A stretch of DNA of 64,000 nt from Limnomonas spitsbergensis (GCA_037349105.1 JAYJMM010000124.1:5316001-5380000), one strand, 5' to 3'; numbered from the stretch's first letter, positions 19,626 through 33,399 are shown. The notes: generated from the letters alone by a model not told the origin. Made by a program: numbers and translations.

Positions 19626-22600
19626 GGGCGACCCAATCCTGGAGCTAAGGAGAAAGGGGCGGCTAAATCCTGGGGCTAAGGAGAAAGGGGCGGCTAAATC
19701 CTGGAGCTAAGGAGAAAGGGGCGGCTAAATCCTGGGGCTAGGGAGAAAGGGGCGGCTAAATCCTGGAGCTAAGGAGAAAGGGGCGGCTAAATCCTGGGGC
19801 TAGGGAGAAAGGGGCGGCTAAATCCTGGGGCTAGGGAGAAAGGGACGGCTAAATCCTGGGGCTAGGGAGAAAGGGGCGGCTAAATCCTGGAGCTAAGGAG
19901 AAAGGGGCGGCTAAATCCTGGAGCTAAGGAGAAAGGGGCGGCTAAATCCTGGAGCTAAGGAGAAAGGGGCGGCTAAATCCTGGAGCTAGGGAGAAAGGGA
20001 CGGCTAAATCCTGGAGCTAAGGAGAAAGGGGCGGCTAAATCCTGGGGCTAAGGAGAAAGGGGCGGCTAAATCCTGGGGCTAAGGAGAAAGGGGTGGCTAA
20101 ATCCTGGGGCTAAGGAGAAAGGGGCGGCTAAATCCTGGGGCTAAGGAGAAAGGGACGGCTAAATCCTGGGGCTAAGGAGAAAGGGGCGGCTAAATCCTGG
20201 GGCTCAGGAGAAAGGGACGGCTAAATCCTGGGGCTAAGGAGAAAGGGGCGGCTAAATCCTGGGGCTAAGGAGAAAGGGGCGGCTAAATCCTGGGGCTAGG
20301 GAGAAAGGGGCGGCTAAATCCTGGGGCTAGGGAGAAAGGGGCGGCTAAATCCTGGAGCTAAGGAGAAAGGGGCGGCTAAATCCTGGGGCTAAGGAGAAAG
20401 GGACGGCTAAATCCTGGGGCTAAGGAGAGAAGGACGGCTAAATCCTGGGGCTAAGGAGAAAGGGGCGGCTAAATACTGGGGCTAAGGAGAAAGGGGCGGC
20501 TAAATCCTGGGGCTAAGGAGAAAGGGGCGGCTAAATCCTGGGGCTAAGGAGAAAGGGACGGCTAAATCCTGGGGCTAAGGAGAAAGGGGCGGCTAAATCC
20601 TGGGGCTAAGGAGAAAGGGGCGGCTAAATCCTGGGGCTAAGGAGAAAGGGGCGGCTAAATCCTGGAGCTAAGGAGAAAGGGGCAGCTAAATCCTGGGGCT
20701 AAGGAGAAAGGGGCGGCTAAATCCTGGGGCTAAGGAGAAAGGGGCGGCTAAATCCTGGGGCTAAGGAGAAAGGGGCGGCTAAATCCTGGAGCTAAGGAGA
20801 AAGGGGCGGCTAAATCCTGGAGCTAGGGAGAAAGGGGCGGCTAAATCCTGGAGCTAAGGAGAAAGGGGCGGCTAAATCCTGGGGCTAGGGAGAAAGGGGC
20901 GGCTAAATCCTGGAGCTAAGGAGAAAGGGGCGGCTAAATCCTGGGGCTAAGGGGAAAGGGACGGCTAAATCCTGGGGCTAAGGAGAAAGGGACGGCTAAA
21001 TCCTGGGGCTAGGGAGAAAGGGGCGGCTAAATCATGGGGCTAGGGAGAAAGGGGCGGCTAAATCCTGGGGCTAAGGAGAAAGGGACGGCTAAATCCTGGA
21101 GCTAAGGAGAAAGGGGCGGCAAAATCCTGGGGCTAGGGAGAAAGGGGCGGCTAAATCCTGGGGCTAAGGAGAAAGGGGCGGCTAAATCCTGGGGCTAGGG
21201 AGAAAAAGGCGGCTAAATCCTGGGGCTAGGGAGAAAGGGGCGGCTAAATCCTGGGGCTAAAGAGAAAGGGACGGCTAAATCCTGGAGCTAAGGAGAAAGG
21301 GGCGGCTAAATCCTGGGGCTAGGGAGAAAGGGGCGGCTAAATCCTGGGGCTAAGGAGAAAGGGACGGCTAAATCCTGGGGCTAAGGAGAAAGGGACGGCT
21401 AAATCCTGGGGCTAAGGAGAAAGGGACGGCTAAATCCTGGGGCTAGGGAGAAAGGGGCGGCTAAATCCTGGGGCTAAAGAGAAAGGGACGGCTAAATCCT
21501 GGAGCTAAGGAGAAAGGGGCGGCTAAATCCTGGGGCTAGGGAGAAAGGGGCGGCTAAATCCTGGGGCTAAGGAGAAAGGGACGGCTAAATCCTGGGGCTA
21601 AGGAGAAAGGGACGGCTAAATCCTGGGGCTAAGGAGAAAGGGACGGCTAAATCCTGGGGCTAGGGAGAAAGGGGCGGCTAAATCCTGGGGCTAAGGAGAA
21701 AGGGGCGGCTAAATCCTGGGGCTAGGGAGAAAGGGGCGGCTAAATCCTGGGGCTAAGGAGAAAGGGGCGGCTAAATCCTGGGGCTAAGGAGAAAGGGGCG
21801 GCTAAATCCTGGGGCTAGGGAGAAAGGGGCGGCTAAATCCTGGGGCTAAGGAGAAAGGGACGGCTAAATCCTGGGGCTAAGGAGAAAGGGACGGCTAAAT
21901 CCTGGAGCTAAGGAGAAAGGGACGGCTAAATCCTGGGGCTAGGGAGAAAGGGGCGGCTTAATCCTGGGGCTAAGGAGAAAGGGGCGGCTAAATCCTGGGG
22001 CTAGGGAGAAAGGGGCGGCTAAATCCTGGGGCTAAGGAGAAAGGGGCGGCTAAATCCTGGAGCTAAGGAGAAAGGGGCGGCTAAATCCTGGGGCTAGGGA
22101 GAAAGGGGCGGCTAAATCCTGGGGCTGGGGAGAAAGGGGCGGCTAAATCGTGGAGCTAAGGAGAAAGGGGCGGCTAAATCCTGGGGCTAAGGAGAAAGGG
22201 GCGGCTAAATCCTGGAGCTAAGGAGAAAGGGGCGGCTAAATCCTGGGGCTAAGGAGAAAGGGGCGGCTAAATCCTGGGGCTAAGGAGAAAGGGGCGGCTA
22301 AATCCTGGGGCTAAGGAGAAAGGGACAGCTAAATCCTGGGGCTAAAGAGAAAGGGGCGGCTAAATCCTGGGGCTAAGGAAAAAGGTGCGACTAAATCCTG
22401 GAGCTAAGGAGAAAGGGGCGGCTAAATCCTGGGGCTAGGGAGAAAGGGGCGGCTAAATCCTGGGGCTAGGGAGAAAGGGGCGGCTAAATCCTGGGGCTAA
22501 AGTGAAAGGGGCGGCTAAATCCTGGGGCTAGGGAGAAAGGGGCGGCTACATCCTGGGGCTAAGGAGAAAGGGGCGGCTAAATCCTGGAGCTAAGGAGAAA

Positions 22601-25600
22601 GGGACGGCTAAATCCTGGAGCTAAGGAGAAAGGGGCGGCTAAATCCTGGGGCTAAGGAGAAAGGGGCGGCTAAATCCTGGGGCTAGGGAGAAAGGGGCGG
22701 CTAAATCCTGGGGCTAGGGAGAAAGGGGCGGCTAAATCCTGGAGCTAGGGAGAAAGGGGCGGCTAAATCCTGGGGCTGGGGAGAAAGGGGCGGCTAAATC
22801 CTGGGGCTAGGGAGAAAGGGGCGGCTAAATCCTGGGGCTAAAGAGAAAGGGACGGCTAAATCCTGGGGCTAGGGAGAAAGGGGCGGCTAAATCCTGGGGC
22901 TAAGGAGAAAGGGACGGCTAAATCCTGGGGCTAAGGAGAAAGGGACGGCTAAATCCTGGGGCTAAGGAGAAAGGGACGGCTAAATCCTGGGGCTAGGGAG
23001 AAAGGGGCGGCTAAATCCTGGGGCTAAGGAGAAAGGGACGGCTAAATCCTGGGGCTAAGGAGAAAGGGACGGCTAAATCCTGGGGCTAAGGAGAAAGGGA
23101 CGGCTAAATCCTGGGGCTAAGGAGAAAGGGACGGCTAAATCCTGGGGCTAGGGAGAAAGGGGCGGCTAAATCCTGGGGCTAAGGAGAAAGGGGCGGCTAA
23201 ATCCTGGGGCTAGGGAGAAAGGGGCGGCTAAATCCTGGGGCTAAGGAGAAAGGGGCGGCTAAATCCTGGGGCTAAGGAGAAAGGGGCGGCTAAATCCTGG
23301 GGCTAGGGAGAAAGGGGCGGCTAAATCCTGGGGCTAAGGAGAAAGGGACGGCTAAATCCTGGGGCTAAGGAGAAAGGGACGGCTAAATCCTGGAGCTAAG
23401 GAGAAAGGGACGGCTAAATCCTGGGGCTAGGGAGAAAGGGGCGGCTTAATCCTGGGGCTAAGGAGAAAGGGGCGGCTAAATCCTGGGGCTAGGGAGAAAG
23501 GGGCGGCTAAATCCTGGGGCTAAGGAGAAAGGGGCGGCTAAATCCTGGAGCTAAGGAGAAAGGGGCGGCTAAATCCTGGGGCTAGGGAGAAAGGGGCGGC
23601 TAAATCCTGGGGCTGGGGAGAAAGGGGCGGCTAAATCGTGGAGCTAAGGAGAAAGGGGCGGCTAAATCCTGGGGCTAAGGAGAAAGGGGCGGCTAAATCC
23701 TGGAGCTAAGGAGAAAGGGGCGGCTAAATCCTGGGGCTAAGGAGAAAGGGGCGGCTAAATCCTGGGGCTAAGGAGAAAGGGGCGGCTAAATCCTGGGGCT
23801 AAGGAGAAAGGGACAGCTAAATCCTGGGGCTAAAGAGAAAGGGGCGGCTAAATCCTGGGGCTAAGGAAAAAGGTGCGACTAAATCCTGGAGCTAAGGAGA
23901 AAGGGGCGGCTAAATCCTGGGGCTAGGGTGAAAGGGGCAGCTAAATCCTGGGGCTAGGGAGAAAGGGGCGGCTAAATCCTGGGGCTAAAGAGAAAGGGGC
24001 GGCTAAATCCTGGGGCTAGGGAGAAAGGGGCGGCTACATCCTGGGGCTAAGGAGAAAGGGGCGGCTAAATCCTGGAGCTAAGGAGAAAGGGACGGCTAAA
24101 TCCTGGAGCTAAGGAGAAAGGGGCGGCTAAATCCTGGGGCTAAGGAGAAAGGGGCGGCTAAATCCTGGGGCTAGGGAGAAAGGGGCGGCTAAATCCTGGG
24201 GCTAGGGAGAAAGGGGCGGCTAAATCCTGGAGCTAGGGAGAAAGGGGCGGCTAAATCCTGGGGCTAAGGAGAAAGGGGCGGCTAAATCCTGGGGCTAAGG
24301 AGAAAGGGGCGGCTAAATCCTGGGGCTAGGGAGAAAGGGGCGGCTAAATCCTGGGGCTAGGGAGAAAGGGGCGGCTAAATCCTGGGGCTAAGGAGAAAGG
24401 GGCGGCTAAATCCTGGAGCTAAGGAGAAAGGGACGGCTAAATCCTGGAGCTAAGGAGAAAGGGGCGGCTAAATCCTGGGGCTAAGGAGAAAGGGGCGACC
24501 CAATCCAGGAGCTAAGGAGAAAGGGGCGGCTAAATCCTGGGGCTGGGGAGAAAGGGGCGGCTAAATCGAGGAGCTAAGGAGAAAGGGGCGGCTAAATCCT
24601 GGGGCTAAGGAGAAAGGGGCGGCTAAATCCTGGAGCTAAGGAGAAAGGGGCGGCTAAATCCTGGGGCTAGGGAGAAAGGGGCGGCTAAATCCTGGGGCTA
24701 AGGAGAAAGGGGCGGCTAAATCCTGGGGCTAAGGAGAAAGGGACAGCTAAATCCTGGGGCTAAAGAGAAAGGGGCGGCTAAATCCTGGGGCTAAGGAAAA
24801 AGGTGCGACTAAATCCTGGAGCTAAGGAGAAAGGGGCGGCTAAATCCTGGGGCTAGGGAGAAAGGGGCGGCTAAATCCTGGGGCTAGGGAGAAAGGGGCG
24901 GCTAAATCCTGGGGCTAAAGAGAAAGGGGCGGCTAAATCCTGGGGCTAGGGAGAAAGGGGCGGCTACATCCTGGGGCTAAGGAGAAAGGGGCGGCTAAAT
25001 CCTGGAGCTAAGGAGAAAGGGACGGCTAAATCCTGGAGCTAAGGAGAAAGGGGCGGCTAAATCCTGGGGCTAAGGAGAAAGGGGCGGCTAAATCCTGGGG
25101 CTAGGGAGAAAGGGGCGGCTAAATCCTGGGGCTAGGGAGAAAGGGGCGGCTAAATCCTGGAGCTAGGGAGAAAGGGGCGGCTAAATCCTGGGGCTAAGGA
25201 GAAAGGGGCGGCTAAATCCTGGGGCTAAGGAGAAAGGGGCGGCTAAATCCTGGGGCTAGGGAGAAAGGGGCGGCTAAATCCTGGGGCTAGGGAGAAAGGG
25301 GCGGCTAAATCCTGGGGCTAAGGAGAAAGGGGCGGCTAAATCCTGGAGCTAAGGAGAAAGGGACGGCTAAATCCTGGAGCTAAGGAGAAAGGGGCGGCTA
25401 AATCCTGGGGCTAAGGAGAAAGGGGCGACCCAATCCAGGAGCTAAGGAGAAAGGGGCGGCTAAATCCTGGAGCTAGGGAGAAAGGGGCGGCTAAATCCTG
25501 GGGCTAAGGAGAAAGGGGCGGCTAAATCCTGGGGCTAAGGAGAAAGGGGCGGCTAAATCCTGGGGCTAAAGAGAAAGGGGCGGCTAAATCCTGGGGCTAA

Positions 25601-28600
25601 GGAGAAAGGGGCGGCTATATCCTGGAGCTAAGGAGAAAGGGGCGGCTAAATCCTGGGGCTAGGGAGAAAGGGGCGGCTAAATCCTGGAGCTAAGGAGAAA
25701 GGGGCGGCTAAATCCTGGGGCTAAGGAGAAAGGGGCGGCTAATTCCTGGAGAAAGGGAGAAAGGGGCGGCTAAATCCTGGAGCTAAGAAGAAAGGGGCGG
25801 CTAAATCCTGGAGCTAGGGAGAAAGGGGCGGCTAAATCCTGGGGCTAGGGAGAAAGGGGCGGCTAAATCCTGGGGCTAAGGAGAAAGGGGCGGCTAATTC
25901 CTGGAGAAAGGGAGTAAGGGGCGGCTAAATCCTGGAGCTAAGGAGAAAGGGGCGGCTAAATCCTGGAGCTAGGGAGAAAGGGGCGGCTAAATCCTGGGGC
26001 TAAGGAGAAAGGGGCGGCTAATACCTGGAGCTAAGGAGAAAGGGGCGGCTAAATCCTGGAGATAGGGAGAAAGGGGCGGCTAAATCCTGGGGCTAAGGAG
26101 AAAGGGGCGGCTAATACCTGGAGCTAAGGAGAAAGGGGCGGCTAAATCCTGGAGCTAAGGAGAAAGGGGCGGCTAAATCCTGGAGCTAGGGAGAAAGGGG
26201 CGGCTAAATCCTGGGGCTAGGGAGAAAGGGGCGGCTAAATCCTGGAGCTAGGGAGAAAGGGGCGGCTAAATCCTGGGGCTAAGGAGAAAGGGGCGGCTAA
26301 ATCCTGGAGCTAAGGAGAAAGGGGCGGCTAAATCCTGGGGCTAAGGAGAAAGGGGCGGCTAAATCCTGGAGCTAGGGAGAAAGGGACAGCTAAATCCTGG
26401 AGCTAAGAAGAAAGGGGCGGCTAAATCTTTGAGCTAGGGAGAAAGGGGCGGCTAAATCCTGGGGCTAAGGAGAAAGGGGCGGCTAAATCCTGGAGCTAAG
26501 GAGAAAGGGGCGGCTAAATCCTGGAGCTAGGGAGAAAGGGGCGGCTAAATGCAGGGGCTAAGGAGAAAGGGGCGGCTAAATACTGGGGCTAAGGAGAAAG
26601 GGGCAGCTAAATCCTGGGGCTAAGGAGAAAGGGACGGCTAAATCCTGGGGCTAAGGAGAAAGGGGCGGCTACATCCTGGGGCTAAGGAGAAAGGGGCGGC
26701 TAAATCCTGGGGCTAAGGAGAAAGGGGCGGCTAAATCCTGGGGCTAGGGAGAAAGGGGCGGCTAAATCCTGGGGCTAAGGAGAAAGGGGCGGCTAAATCC
26801 TGGGGCTAAGGAGAAAGGGACGGCTAAATCCTGGGGCTAAGGAGAAAGGGACGGCTAAATCCTGGGGCTAGGGAGAAAGGGGCGGCTAAATCCTGGGGCT
26901 AAGGAGAAAGGGGCGGCTAAATCCTGGGGCTAGGGAGAAAGGGGCGGCTAAATCCTGGGGCTAAGGAGAAAGGGGCGGCTAAATCCTGGGGCTAGGGAGA
27001 AAGGGACGGCTAAATCCTGGGGCTAAGGAGGAAGGGGCGGCTAAATCCTGGGGCTAAGGAGAAAGGGGCGGCTAAATCCTGGGGCTAGGGAGAAAGGGAC
27101 GGCTAAATCCTGGGGCTAAGGAGAAAGGGGCGGCTAAATCCTGGGGCTAAGGAGAAAGGGGCGGCTAAATCCTGGGGCTAAGGAGAAAGGGGCGGCTAAA
27201 TCCTGGGGCTAAGGAGAAAGGGGCGGCTAAATCCTGGGGCTAAGGAGAAAGGGGCGGCTAAATCCTGGGGCTAAGGAGAAAGGGGCGGCTAAATCCTGGG
27301 GCTAAGGAGAAAGGGGCGGCTAAATCCTGGGGCTAGGGAGAAAGGGGCGGCTAAATCCTGGGGCTAAGGAGAAAGGGGCGGCTAAATCTTGGGGCTAAGG
27401 AGAAAGGGACGGCTAAATCCTGGGGCTAAGGAGAAAGGGACGGCTAAATCCTGGGGCTAGGGAGAAAGGGGCGGCTAAATCCTGGGGCTAAGGAGAAAGG
27501 GGCGGCTAAATCCTGGGGCTAGGGAGAAAGGGGCGGCTAAATCCTGGGGCTAAGGAGAAAGGGGCGGCTAAATCCTGGGGCTAGGGAGAAAGGGACGGCT
27601 AAATCCTGGGGCTAAGGAGGAAGGGGCGGCTAAATCCTGGGGCTAAGGAGAAAGGGGCGGCTAAATCCTGGGGCTAGGGAGAAATGGACGGCTAAATCCT
27701 GGGGCTAAGGAGAAAGGGGCGGCTAAATCCTGGGGCTAAGGAGAAAGGGGCGGCTAAATCCTGGGGCTAGGGAGAAAGGGGCGGCTAAATCCTGGGGCTA
27801 AGGAGAAAGGGGCGGCTAAATCCTGGGGCTAAGGAGAAAGGGACGGCTAAATCCTGGGGCTAAGGAGAAAGGGACGGCTAAATCCTGGGGCTAGGGAGAA
27901 AGGGGCGGCTAAATCCTGGGGCTAAGGAGAAAGGGGCGGCTAAATCCTGGGGCTAGGGAGAAAGGGGCGGCTAAATCCTGGGGCTAAGGAGAAAGGGGCG
28001 GCTAAATCCTGGGGCTAGGGAGAAAGGGACGGCTAAATCCTGGGGCTAAGGAGGAAGGGACAGCTAAATCCTGGGGCTAAGGAGAAAGGGGCGGCTAAAT
28101 CCTGGAGCTAAAGAGAAAGGGGCGGCTAAATCCTGGGGCTAAGGAGAAAGGGGCGGCTAAATCCTGGGGCTAGGGAGAAAGGGGCGGCTAAATCCTGGAG
28201 CTAAGGAGAAAGGGGCGGCTAAATCCTGGGGCTAAGGAGAAAGGGGCGGCTAAATCCTGGAGCTAAGGAGAAAGGGGCGGCTAAATCCTGGGGCTAAGGA
28301 GAAAGGGGCGGCTAAATCCTGGGGCTAAGGAGAAAGGGGCGGCTTAATCCTGGGGCTAAGGAGAAAGGGACGGCTAAATCCTGGAGCTAAGGAGAAAGGG
28401 GCGGCTAAATCCTGGGGCTAAGGAGAAAGGGGCGGCTAAATCCTGGGGCTAAGGAGAAAGGGGCGGCTTAATCCTGGGGCTAAGGAGAAAGGGACAGCTA
28501 AATCCTGGGGCTAAAGAGAAAGGGGCGGCTAAATCCTGGGGCTAAGGAGAAAGGGGCGGCTAAATCCTGGGGCTAGGGAGAAAGGGACGGCTAAATCCTG

Positions 28601-30240
28601 GGGCTAAGGAGAAAGGGGCGGCTAAATCCTGGGGCTAAGGAGAAAGGGGCGGCTAAATCCTGGAGCTAAGGAGAAAGGGGCGGCTAAATCCTGGGGCTAA
28701 GGAGAAAGGGACGGCTAAATCCTGGGGCTAAGGAGAAAGGGGCGGCTACATCCTGGGGCTAAGGAGAAAGGGGCGGCTAAATCCTGGGGCTAAGGAGAAA
28801 GGGGCGGCTAAATCCTGGGGCTAGGGAGAAAGGGGCGGCTAAATCCTGGGGCTAAGGAGAAAGGGGCGGCTAAATCTTGGGGCTAAGGAGAAAGGGACGG
28901 CTAAATCCTGGGGCTAAGGAGAAAGGGACGGCTAAATCCTGGGGCTAGGGAGAAAGGGGCGGCTAAATCCTGGGGCTAAGGAGAAAGGGGCGGCTAAATC
29001 CTGGGGCTAGGGAGAAAGGGGCGGCTAAATCCTGGGGCTAAGGAGAAAGGGGCGGCTAAATCCTGGGGCTAGGGAGAAAGGGACGGCTAAATCCTGGGGC
29101 TAAGGAGGAAGGGGCGGCTAAATCCTGGGGCTAAGGAGAAAGGGGCGGCTAAATCCTGGGGCTAGGGAGAAATGGACGGCTAAATCCTGGGGCTAAGGAG
29201 AAAGGGGCGGCTAAATCCTGGGGCTAAGGAGAAAGGGGCGGCTAAATCCTGGGGCTAGGGAGAAAGGGGCGGCTAAATCCTGGGGCTAAGGAGAAAGGGG
29301 CGGCTAAATCCTGGGGCTAAGGAGAAAGGGACGGCTAAATCCTGGGGCTAAGGAGAAAGGGACGGCTAAATCCTGGGGCTAGGGAGAAAGGGGCGGCTAA
29401 ATCCTGGGGCTAAGGAGAAAGGGGCGGCTAAATCCTGGGGCTAGGGAGAAAGGGGCGGCTAAATCCTGGGGCTAAGGAGAAAGGGGCGGCTAAATCCTGG
29501 GGCTAGGGAGAAAGGGACGGCTAAATCCTGGGGCTAAGGAGGAAGGGACAGCTAAATCCTGGGGCTAAGGAGAAAGGGGCGGCTAAATCCTGGAGCTAAA
29601 GAGAAAGGGGCGGCTAAATCCTGGGGCTAAGGAGAAAGGGGCGGCTAAATCCTGGGGCTAGGGAGAAAGGGGCGGCTAAATCCTGGAGCTAAGGAGAAAG
29701 GGGCGGCTAAATCCTGGGGCTAAGGAGAAAGGGGCGGCTAAATCCTGGAGCTAAGGAGAAAGGGGCGGCTAAATCCTGGGGCTAAGGAGAAAGGGGCGGC
29801 TAAATCCTGGGGCTAAGGAGAAAGGGGCGGCTTAATCCTGGGGCTAAGGAGAAAGGGACAGCTAAATCCTGGGGCTAAAGAGAAAGGGGCGGCTAAATCC
29901 TGGGGCTAAGGAGAAAGGGGCGGCTAAATCCTGGGGCTAGGGAGAAAGGGGCGGCTAAATCCTGGGGCTAAGGAGAAAGGGGCAGCTAAATCCTGGGGCT
30001 AAGGAGAAAGGGGCGGCTAAATCCTGGGGCTAGGGAGAAAGGGGCGGCTAAATCCTGGGGCTAGGGAGAAAGGGGCGGCTAAATCCTGGGGCTAAGGAGA
30101 AAGGGGCGGCTAAATCCTGGAGCTAAATCCTGGGGCTAAATCCTGGGGCTAAATCCTGGAGCTAAGGAGAAAGGGGCGGCTAAATCCTGGGGCTAAATCC
30201 TGGGGCTAAATCCTGGGGCCAAATCCTGGGGCTAGGGAGA
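19626..30240. repeat. 31-bp megasatellite, about 340 units, 10.6 kb
   Basis: Each unit joins a GCTAAATCCTGGGG part to a CTAAGGAGAAAGGGGCG part. Both halves begin with CTAA, so the unit may be an ancient dimer. Variants (GGAGCT/GGGGCT, AAGG/AGGG, GGGC/GGAC) alternate. Rare variants recur exactly 1,488 bp (48 units) or 930 bp (30 units) apart, showing higher-order duplication. The last 120 bp decay into shorter CTAAATCCTGGGG units. The G-rich strand carries two G-runs of 4 per unit. No gene lies inside. Confidence 0.98.
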
Positions 30241-31260
30241 GGGGGCGAGTAGACCCCTCGCAGAGCTTCATGGTGCAGGGCATTCCCCCCGTAAGCCCAG
30301 CAGCGGCCCATTTAGACCTCATTGCGTTTAATACCTCGTCAAGCTTGGCTCCTTGCGGTTTTCATTCGCAGGCTCTGGCTTCCCTGAGCACTTCAATGAA
30401 CCCTCATAAGTAGTACTGAGCACAGGGAAAACAGGGCTTGCCAAAGGGTATATGGTGAGCTCACCGGAGTACCTTAGGCAGGCCCTGGCTATCCTATACT
30501 CAATACTGCCTATGAGGGTTCATAAAAGTGCTCACCTGGTTTGGCAGTCCGATGGACAGCCACCACTGAGCATGTTGGAACGAAACTTTGACAAGCCCAC
30601 TGCCGGTGATCCAAGCACACCAACCCAAATTTGCAGGCCGTGCCGTAGCTGAATTGTAGCTGAATTGTAGCTGAACGGGAGGCTGAGTCACTTCCAAACA
30701 CACATTCCCACTTGTTCTCCCTGCTGCTCCCTGCGCCCTAGGGAGGACCTGACATGGACTGGGTCCGGATCTCGGCCGCACTGGGCCTGTCCACCACCTC
30801 GGTCCATCCGCTGCTTGACCACTTTGCAACGACCATCACACACCTCATGGTGCGAGCCTTAGAGTGTGGGGGGTGACGTGGGCCTCTTAGAGGTGGGGTG
30901 GGCCTCTTAGGGGTGGGGAGGTTCAGCCGCTGCTGCACTGCTTTGCAACATACATCACAGACATCATGGCGTGCGCCCTCTGGGTTACGGGTTTTAAGGT
31001 TCACCAGCCCTGGGGGGTATGGTTGACGTTAAGGTTGCCCTACGTGTTTAGGGTTAAAGATTTCAAGCCAACGGGGTTCAGAGTTCAGAATTTGCGGATC
31101 CCCTATAGGGGTAGAGTCTTTCTCCAAGAGGGATAACCCATGCAAGCGATACCTCTCCCAAGTAAGCCCGGGTTCTTCCAAGCAAGTTTGAGTTTAACAC
31201 ATAAGTGGGGGGGGATGCCATATATTTTTAAATGGAAACAAACAAACTTGCATCAGCCAA
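30241..31260. other. Non-coding spacer with a SINE-like copy
   Basis: It holds SINE-like copy 4 (30541-30690), a duplicated ACTTTGCAACGACCATCACA / GCTTTGCAACATACATCACA block (about 30820 and 30940), and GGGTTTA/GGGTTAAAG tracts at 31040-31080 that recall telomere-like sequence. No exon is supported. Confidence 0.45.
30541..30690 (+). repeat. Dispersed SINE-like repeat, copy 4, with tail
   Basis: It has GGACAGCCACCACTGAG, GAACGAAACTTTGACAAGCC and ACTGCCGGTGATCCAAGCA, then a tail of three 11-bp units (GTAGCTGAATT). Confidence 0.6.
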
Positions 31261-31678
31261 GGCATGTGAACAGTGCCTGACGTCAATGCTCGTATGCCCT
31301 CAGCCTCACCTGCCCTCTGACAGCCCGTAGTCTCCATGACTCGGGAAGATTACACCTTATATCAGTCACTCTTCGTTACCCCAGATTACTTTCTTATCCC
31401 GGAGCACACGAGTCACTTCTTCAAACCCCATTTCCCTTATGGGGTTCCCGCCGAGCATCTCCCACGCTTGCCGTCTTTCTTATGGAAGCAAACATGAAGC
31501 AGCCAGGGTATGTGAGCTGTGGCTTGCGTCAATGCTCATATCATCATATGCCTGGAGCCTCAGCTGCCTTCTGACAACTCGCAGTCTCCATGGTCACGAG
31601 TCACTCCTCTTCAAGCCCCCTTTCCCCCATGAGGTTCCTGCCAAGCATCTCCCACGCTTGCCGTCTCCTCTGCTTCAG
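31240..31678. repeat. Two tandem copies of a ~230-bp block before exon 1
   Basis: Copy 1 (from about 31245) and copy 2 (from about 31488) share GCATGTGA..GTG, TGCGTCAATGCTC, CAGTCTCCATG, ACGAGTCACT, CTTCAA.CCCC and GCATCTCCCACGCTTGCCGT. The second copy runs into the acceptor of the exon at 31679. It is acceptor-side duplication at the first exon I can place. Confidence 0.7.
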
Positions 31679-31805
31679 GAGCGCGGGAAGCAGCTGGACC
31701 GTCTGCAGGCCCCTCAGGCTGCTTCAGGCGGCGGGGCACAGCCGTCGCAGCTATCGGAGGCTTTTGTCCAACGTGTGGGACTCTTGATCGGGAAAATGTA
31801 TGCTG
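31679..31805 (+). CDS. NOV: NOV-like exon 1 (first placed)
   Basis: Acceptor CTCTGCTTCAG, donor GCTG|GTGAGT. It reads ERGKQLDRLQAPQAAS... LSEAFVQRVGLLIGKMYA and ends in phase 1, joining exon 2 in frame. No ATG starts it, so at least one upstream exon is expected. Placement rests on splice sites and frame continuity rather than strong family similarity. Confidence 0.5.
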
Positions 31806-33327
31806 GTGAGTTGGTGGTATGCCTCTACTAGTCGATTTCGTGCTCCATGATCCATGTTTCCTTGCTCCATGCTCCATGCTTCGTGCTCCATGCTTGATGC
31901 TCCATGTCAATGCTCCATGCCCCATACTCCATGCTCCACTCTCCACTCGCCATGCCCGATGATCCATGCCCATGTGCCCCATGCTCCACTCTCCACTCGC
32001 CATGCCCGATGCTCCATGCTTCATGCTCTATGCTTCATACTCCATGCTTTATGCAATTATGCTCCATGCTCCATGCCCCATACTCCGTGCTTGATGCTCC
32101 ATGCTCCATACTCCGGGCATGCGTGGTTTCTTGCGGTAGCGGCTACTGACATGCGTTTAAAATTTCGAACCCCTGTTGCCTTTTTTATTCCCGACTTTGC
32201 CCGTGCAGCCCTGAGCCTGCCTCAGAGAACCTCACAGAAGAAGAGCGCCATCGGGGAGGAGAAGCGGAGGCGGGCTCGTGTCATTGACTTCTGGGCGCAG
32301 GACAGCGTCGTCCACCTGCTGCTGCGCACACTGAACATGGCGCTCGCGGGGCAGATCAGGTTCGAAAACTTGGGGAGCGCCGCGCCCGCAACCACGCCGC
32401 GCTGCGGTGAGGCTGGCCAGGCGCCTGCTTCTCTTCCTGCTGCTGCTGCTGCTGGAGGTGACGGTGCTGCAGATAATGTCTCTGCTGCGAGCATGGCACC
32501 GGGTTCTGAAGAGCTAGAGGCTCGACTGGGTGCTGCAGGGTTCCCCCGCGACGGCATCAGCGCACAGACGGTGCTGAGCATCAGCAGGTGCCTGGAGGCC
32601 ATGCAGAGACAGCTTGTGGATGGCAAGCCCAAGCGGGGCGGCTGGACGTCGCAGCGTCTCAAAGACCTGAGGGCTGGCGTCAAGGAGAGCCTTGAGATGA
32701 GGTACGGGTGTTTGTGTGTGTTTCTATGTGGGGGGGGGGGGGGGCGTTTGTGTGGGTGTTTCTGTGTGTGGAGGGGCGGGCGGAGGGGGGGGGGCGTTTG
32801 TATGTTTGTTTGTGCTGGGGTAGGTGAGGGGCATGGAAAAGGGAGGTGCAGGAATGGGGAGGGGGCGTGGCTTTGTGGTCTTGTGGGCAAGCGCAGCCAA
32901 TGCTGCCCCATTTCTGTATGTGTTGCGGCTGACATGAAACTGCTGCCACATCACCGCTTCCATGAAACTGCTGCCACATCACCGCTTCCATGTAACTGCT
33001 GCCACATCACCGCTTCCATGTAACTGCTGCCACATCACCGCTTCCATGTAACTGCTGCCACATCACCGCTTCCATGAAACTGCTGCCACATCACCGCTTC
33101 CATGTAACTGCTGCCACATCACCGCTTCCATGGAACTGCTGCCACATCACCGCTTCCATGTAACTACTGCATGGAATTGCTGCCACATAACGGCTTCCAT
33201 GTAACTGCTGCCATGTAACTGCTGCCACACAATTGCTGCCACATAATTGCTGTCGTGTAACTGCTGTCATGGATCGGCTGCCACATAAGTTCTGCTTCTG
33301 CTTCTGCTTCTGCTTCTGCTTCTGCTT

Positions 33328-33399
<72 letters not shown>

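Noticed and set aside
19626..30240. Telomere or centromere array
   Set aside because: The 31-bp unit does not contain TTTAGGG and lies between genes; a centromere cannot be judged from sequence alone.
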